64,000 bases of DNA from Smithellaceae bacterium (GTDB taxonomy: Bacteria; Desulfobacterota; Syntrophia; Syntrophales; Smithellaceae), in NCBI GenBank assembly GCA_030690945.1, contig JAUYFM010000047.1, positions 1 through 64,000 of the forward strand. Reading direction: 5' to 3'. Numbering within the stretch: position 1 is the stretch's first letter; each line of letters opens with the position of its first letter. The translations under genes and the position numbers were made by a program. Under the pieces are notes generated by a model that ran no database searches, was not told the origin of the DNA, and was given only the letters and a program-made list of their open reading frames with translations. This document shows positions 59,580 to 64,000 of this stretch, piece after piece.

Positions 59580-61529
59580 ATGAGCAGAATTGGTGTTTTT
59601 GTTTGCCACTGCGGTTTGAATATAGCCAAGACGGTACGGGTCAGCGAACTGGCCGAGTTTGCAGCCACGCTGCCGGATGTGGTTGTCGCGAAGGACTACA
59701 AGTTCATGTGTTCCACGCCCGGACAGGAAATGATTGTAAACGATATCAAACAACATAAACTGGACCGCATTATTGTAACCGCTTGTTCGCCTTTGATGCA
59801 CGAACAGACATTCCGTAAGGTTCTGACGGCCTCCGGTCTCAATCAGTATCTTTTGACCATCGTCAATATTCGCGAACAGGTATCCTGGGTCACGCATGAT
59901 ATCGAAGAAGGCACCGCCAAAGCCAAAGCGCTGCTCAATGGCGCAGTTTATCGCTCGCGACTGCTGGTGCCTCTGACTTCGCGTGTTATCGACGTGAATC
60001 CTAATGTGATGGTCGTCGGCGGCGGTATCGCCGGTATTCAGGCTGCTTTAGAGTTGGCCAATACCGGCAAGAAAGTCTATCTCGTTGAAAAGAATTCCAC
60101 CATCGGCGGCCACATGGCGCAATTTGATAAAACCTTTCCCACGCTGGATTGCTCCGCCTGCATTCTGACGCCCAAAATGGATGCCGTCCTGCAACATAAA
60201 AATATAACCATGATGACCTCCTGTGAAGTAAGCGAGGTTAAGGGTTTTGTCGGTAATTTCGATATTACCGTAAGACAGAAGGCGCGTTATGTGGATCACA
60301 GCAAGTGTAACGCGTGCCTGGCCTGTACGGAGAAATGTCCCGGCAAGGGCATTTCCGAGTGGGACGAAAGCCTGGTGAAGCGAAAGGCCATTTACATCCC
60401 CTTCCCGCAGGCCGTTCCGCAAAAACCAATTATCGATAAAGAATCCTGTACGTTTTTTAAAAAAGGCAAATGCCGTCTGTGCGAGAAGGCCTGCGAACAG
60501 AAAGCCATTGATTTTGAGCAGCAGGACACTTTCGTTCAGGTGAAGGTCGGGGCGGTGATTTTGGCCACCGGTTTTGATCTCATGGATACCAAGCCACTGG
60601 TTCAATACGGTTACGGCAAATATCCCGGCGTATATAACGCGCTGGAAGTGGAAAGACTCTTCAATTCCGCGGGGCCTACCGGCGGCAAGGTGACACTGCG
60701 CGATGGATCAGAACCCAAGTCTATCGCCATTCTGCACTGCATCGGCAGCCGCGACAAAAATAATCATGAACATTGCAGCCGCGTGTGCTGTATGTATTCG
60801 CTCAAATTTGCGCATCTGTTCAAGGAAAAGACCTCCGCCGACGTTTACCACTTCTACATTGATATGCGGGCTGCCGGTAAAGGCTACGAAGAATTTTACA
60901 ACCGCATTATCGAAGAAGATGTGAAATTCATTCGTGGCAAAGGCGCACGAGTAGCCCAAAGCGCCGATGAACCGGGGCGTCTGGTCGTGGAAGCGGAAGA
61001 CACCATTACCGGGAAATTTATTAAGCTGCCGGTGGATATGGTCGTACTTTCTCCGGCTATCGTGCCACGCGCGGATGCCAGAGATATCGCGCGGCTCTTC
61101 AACCTGAGTACGGATAAGCAGGGTTTTTTCATGGAACGACATCCGAAGCTTGCGCCTCTTTCCACCATGTCCGAAGGCATCTTTATCGCCGGCGTTTGTC
61201 AGAGTCCGAAGGATATTCCCGATACCGTGGCGCAGGCTTATGGCGCGGCGGCGGAAGCTTTGACCATTGTCGTCAGGGATAAGATGGAACTGGAAGCGAC
61301 TACGGCGATGGTGAATCCAGCGTCGTGCTGCGGCTGTCAGAACTGTGTGCGTGTCTGTCCCTATGGCGCGCCTTCATATAATGCCGAGAAAAAGGTTTCA
61401 GAAATCAACGAAGCGTTATGCAAGGGATGCGGTCTTTGCGCGTCCGTTTGTCCTTCGTCGGCGATTATTGCGCGGCATTTTACGAATGACCAGGTTTTAG
61501 CCGAAATGGAAGGCCTGATGGAGTTTTAG
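59580..61529 (+). CDS. hdrA: Heterodisulfide reductase subunit A-like
   Basis: GVFVCHCGLNIAKTV, VVGGGIAGIQAALELANTGKKVYLVEKNSTIGGHMAQFDKTFPTLDCSACILTPKM, C-terminal ferredoxin motifs. Confidence 0.94.
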   Translation: MSRIGVFVCHCGLNIAKTVRVSELAEFAATLPDVVVAKDYKFMCSTPGQEMIVNDIKQHKLDRIIVTACSPLMHEQTFRKVLTASGLNQYLLTIVNIREQVSWVTHDIEEGTAKAKALLNGAVYRSRLLVPLTSRVIDVNPNVMVVGGGIAGIQAALELANTGKKVYLVEKNSTIGGHMAQFDKTFPTLDCSACILTPKMDAVLQHKNITMMTSCEVSEVKGFVGNFDITVRQKARYVDHSKCNACLACTEKCPGKGISEWDESLVKRKAIYIPFPQAVPQKPIIDKESCTFFKKGKCRLCEKACEQKAIDFEQQDTFVQVKVGAVILATGFDLMDTKPLVQYGYGKYPGVYNALEVERLFNSAGPTGGKVTLRDGSEPKSIAILHCIGSRDKNNHEHCSRVCCMYSLKFAHLFKEKTSADVYHFYIDMRAAGKGYEEFYNRIIEEDVKFIRGKGARVAQSADEPGRLVVEAEDTITGKFIKLPVDMVVLSPAIVPRADARDIARLFNLSTDKQGFFMERHPKLAPLSTMSEGIFIAGVCQSPKDIPDTVAQAYGAAAEALTIVVRDKMELEATTAMVNPASCCGCQNCVRVCPYGAPSYNAEKKVSEINEALCKGCGLCASVCPSSAIIARHFTNDQVLAEMEGLMEF

Positions 61530-61550
61530 GTACCAAAGAAAGGAAAAGAT

Positions 61551-61967
61551 ATGTCATTTGAACCGAAGATATTGGGCATTGCCTGCAACTGGTGCACTTA
61601 TACCGGAGCGGATCTGGCCGGAACCACAAGATTACAGTATCCACAGAATCTCCGGGTGGTCCGTGTGATGTGTTCCAGCCGGATCAATCCCTCCTTTATA
61701 TTCCGGGCATTCCAGTTAGGCGCGGACGGCGTGCTGATCGGCGGTTGCCATCCCGGCGATTGCCATTACAATACAGGTAATCTCTATGCCCGCAGGCGGC
61801 TGGCCGTGACCAAAAAAATTCTGGAGTTTTCCGGGCTGGAGCCGGGCCGATTCCGTGTGGAATGGATTTCCGCCTCCGAAGGCAATAAATTCGCCGAAGT
61901 TGTTACAGAATTCACCGCCCAGATCAAGAGCCTGGGGCCCCAGACCAAGTTCAAGATTTCACAATAG
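61551..61967 (+). CDS. mvhD: MvhD/FlxD-like [2Fe-2S] subunit (Cys form)
   Basis: ILGIACNWCTYTGADLAGTTRLQYPQNLRVVRVMCSSRINPSFIFRAFQLGADGVLIGGCHPGDCHYNTGN. Confidence 0.94.
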   Translation: MSFEPKILGIACNWCTYTGADLAGTTRLQYPQNLRVVRVMCSSRINPSFIFRAFQLGADGVLIGGCHPGDCHYNTGNLYARRRLAVTKKILEFSGLEPGRFRVEWISASEGNKFAEVVTEFTAQIKSLGPQTKFKISQ

Positions 61968-61981
61968 AGTTGGGAGAGGAT

Positions 61982-62848
61982 ATGACAATCAGTTTTAAGC
62001 AAATTGAAGAAAAATTAAAGACTGAAGCCAAAAGGCTTCTGGAATCAGGTCAGGCAAGTGTGGTCCTGGCCTACGGCAAAGGTTATGACGAAAAGCATCC
62101 GATGCCTTATGTCGCCCGGAACCCATCCGATGTGGCCAATATTGTGTTTAATGAATACTGCAACTACAACATGGCCCGGTATCTTGTGCGTTATCCGGCG
62201 GGAACGAAAATTGCTGTCGCTGTGAAAGCTGCCGATAGCCGTGCCGTTATCCAGTTAATTCAGGAGGAAAAGGTTAAAAGAGAAGATCTGGTGCTGCTGG
62301 GCATTCCCGTTTATGGCATGAAAAATCCGAAAACGCAGGAAATCATTGACGGAAAAACAACGGGTGGCCTTTATAATCCGGTGTTGTATGACATCCTGCT
62401 CGGTGACGAGGTGCACGGGCAGGCGATTCAGTCACCTTATGATGTGCTTGCCGCTTATGAATTGATGGATAAAGAAGCGCGCTTCGCGTTCTGGAAAAAG
62501 GAATTTGATAAATGCATTCGTTGCTACGCCTGCCGCAAGGCGTGTCCGATGTGCTATTGCGATCCCTGCTTTATTGACCAGAACAAGCCGAAGTGGGGTG
62601 ATAAGTCGCCGCAGTCCCACGGCAATCTTATGTATCACCTGACCCGGTTTCATCATCTGGCCGGACGGTGTATCGATTGCGGTGAATGTTCACGCGCCTG
62701 CCCCGTGGATATTCCTTTATATCTGTTCCACAAGAAAGTCGCCAAGGAGTGCGAGGAAATGTTCGGCCAGGCCGCGGGTATGAGTATCGAAGATAAGCCC
62801 GCGCTGGTGAATTTCCGGGTTGACGATTCCGACAAAATTTTGGAATAA
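61982..62848 (+). CDS. 4Fe-4S dicluster protein (FlxC/FrhB-FdhB-like), paralogue of 53609-54619
   Basis: CIRCYACRKACPMCYCDPCF, CIDCGECSRACPVDIPLYLF. Confidence 0.87.
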   Translation: MTISFKQIEEKLKTEAKRLLESGQASVVLAYGKGYDEKHPMPYVARNPSDVANIVFNEYCNYNMARYLVRYPAGTKIAVAVKAADSRAVIQLIQEEKVKREDLVLLGIPVYGMKNPKTQEIIDGKTTGGLYNPVLYDILLGDEVHGQAIQSPYDVLAAYELMDKEARFAFWKKEFDKCIRCYACRKACPMCYCDPCFIDQNKPKWGDKSPQSHGNLMYHLTRFHHLAGRCIDCGECSRACPVDIPLYLFHKKVAKECEEMFGQAAGMSIEDKPALVNFRVDDSDKILE

Positions 62849-62921
62849 TTGGTACGGCATTCAGGGGAGGCTCTGAACTAAAGTAAAATAGCTTGGTAAG
62901 TTGCGTTGCAATAAACCGAAA

Positions 62922-62944
62922 CCCGCAAGCAGAAAGCTTGCGGG
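62922..62944 (+). repeat. Perfect 9-bp hairpin upstream of the last gene
   Basis: CCCGCAAGC-agaaa-GCTTGCGGG. Confidence 0.75.
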
Positions 62945-62958
62945 ATAAATTCGACTAA

Positions 62959-62990
62959 GATTTTTACTTCGCATGCAGCTCGTAAAAATC
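62959..62990 (+). repeat. Second perfect 9-bp hairpin upstream of the last gene
   Basis: GATTTTTAC ... GTAAAAATC. Confidence 0.7.
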
Positions 62991-63015
62991 AAGTCTCATT
63001 AATAAGGAGTTTTCC

Positions 63016-64000
63016 GTGTTGAAAAAAACAACAATCGATAAATTACCCGAGTTGGCAGCCGCGCTGATGGAGAAAGGAACTCTCGTGGCGCCCGTCAAGG
63101 AAGATGCCGGCTTCAATTTCCGGGAAATAACCGACGCCAAGCAGGTGGATTTGATTTTTCATAATACCATTATCAGCCCGAAGTCGGCTTTCTTCCCCCA
63201 GGTGGAGGACTTTGTCCGGTATCAGACGGGAAAGTCAATCCTGGAAGCCGCGCCCGTTGAGCTTAATCTGAAACCGACTTTCCTCTTCGGCGTCCGTCCC
63301 TGCGACGTGAAGAGCTTTCAAATTATGGATATTCACTTTTCCGGCACGGGCGTTGTGGATCCCTACTGGCAGAAAAGACGGGAGGCCACCACCATTTTCG
63401 GTTTTGCTTTTGATATGAACGAGGCTGCCGACGCGGCTGAATTCTATCACACGCTGGGCATTGGCGCGGCGGATCCCGAAGGCAGTGATATCTTTATGGT
63501 GAGAAAAGATGACATTCTGATGCTCAAGGTCATCACACCTAAAGGAGAAAAACTGATGACCGGCCTGAGCTTTCTGACAGATGCCTCGGCGGATGAGATA
63601 AAATATTTCGACGATTATATTACCAAGGGATACGATTATAAAACGTGTTACACTTGTGTGGATACCGAAGCGATTGCGAGAGAATTTGAAGCCATCTTTG
63701 ACAACGCTGATTTCTGGACAAAGATTTCCGACGCCTGTTTAAGCTGTGGCGTGTGCACCTTTGTCTGTCCCACCTGTTACTGTTTTGACATCTGCGATGA
63801 GACGCTTTTCAGCCAGGGGACGCGCCGTCGTGTCTGGGACGCGTGCATGTTTACGGATTTTACGCTGGAAGCCAGCGGGCATAATCCGCGCACGAAAGTT
63901 TATCAGCGTTTAAGGCAGAAAGTATGTCATAAATATTCGTATCATATTCGGAAATACGGCGTGATTTCCTGTGTCGGCTGTGGCCGCTGCACGCGTTACT
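63016..64000 (+). CDS. AsrA/FlxB-like 4Fe-4S protein, truncated by window end
   Basis: Open from GTG 63016 to the window edge: TFLFGVRPCDVKSFQIMDIHF, CLSCGVCTFVCPTCYCFDI, CVGCGRCTRY; RBS aaggag. Not in the supplied ORF list. Confidence 0.9.
   Translation, partial: MLKKTTIDKLPELAAALMEKGTLVAPVKEDAGFNFREITDAKQVDLIFHNTIISPKSAFFPQVEDFVRYQTGKSILEAAPVELNLKPTFLFGVRPCDVKSFQIMDIHFSGTGVVDPYWQKRREATTIFGFAFDMNEAADAAEFYHTLGIGAADPEGSDIFMVRKDDILMLKVITPKGEKLMTGLSFLTDASADEIKYFDDYITKGYDYKTCYTCVDTEAIAREFEAIFDNADFWTKISDACLSCGVCTFVCPTCYCFDICDETLFSQGTRRRVWDACMFTDFTLEASGHNPRTKVYQRLRQKVCHKYSYHIRKYGVISCVGCGRCTRY

Overview
The window looks like a chromosome segment of an anaerobic deltaproteobacterium, probably Syntrophaceae-like (inferred from gene content, not tested). 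The left ~4.3 kb is AT-rich and accessory: an IstB C-terminus and terminal repeats of an IS21-like element, a truncated membrane ORF, an ankyrin protein, and an MBL-fold exonuclease-like gene beside a PD-(D/E)XK-like gene. Next come a PAS-GGDEF protein, a Cys-rich ferredoxin, exported nitroreductases, an acyl-CoA ligase with a divergent sigma-54 activator, three tandem type II toxin-antitoxin modules and a frameshifted remnant of a type IIG/N6-methylase C-terminus. The middle holds GTP-type PEPCK, biotin carboxylase, a decayed APC permease, a paaK-liv operon, partial his genes, dnaG, an rpoD-like gene that appears to lack region 4.2, a CAU tRNA, RNase P RNA, atpE, an NtrB/NtrC-type pair and engB. 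The right 15 kb carries two adjacent heterodisulfide-reductase/Flx-type electron-transfer modules. The first encodes a 1475-aa HdrA with an internal GltD/NfnB-like segment, plus an MvhD/FlxD subunit split by an in-frame TGA that aligns exactly with a Cys in the paralogue and is followed by a SECIS-like hairpin (probable selenoprotein). The second module has the Cys form. The most notable items are the Sec/Cys MvhD pair in tandem Hdr-Flx modules, the triple-flavoprotein HdrA fusion, the sigma factor without region 4.2, and a structured intergenic RNA inside the second module. All calls come from reading the sequence and ORF translations; no searches were run.
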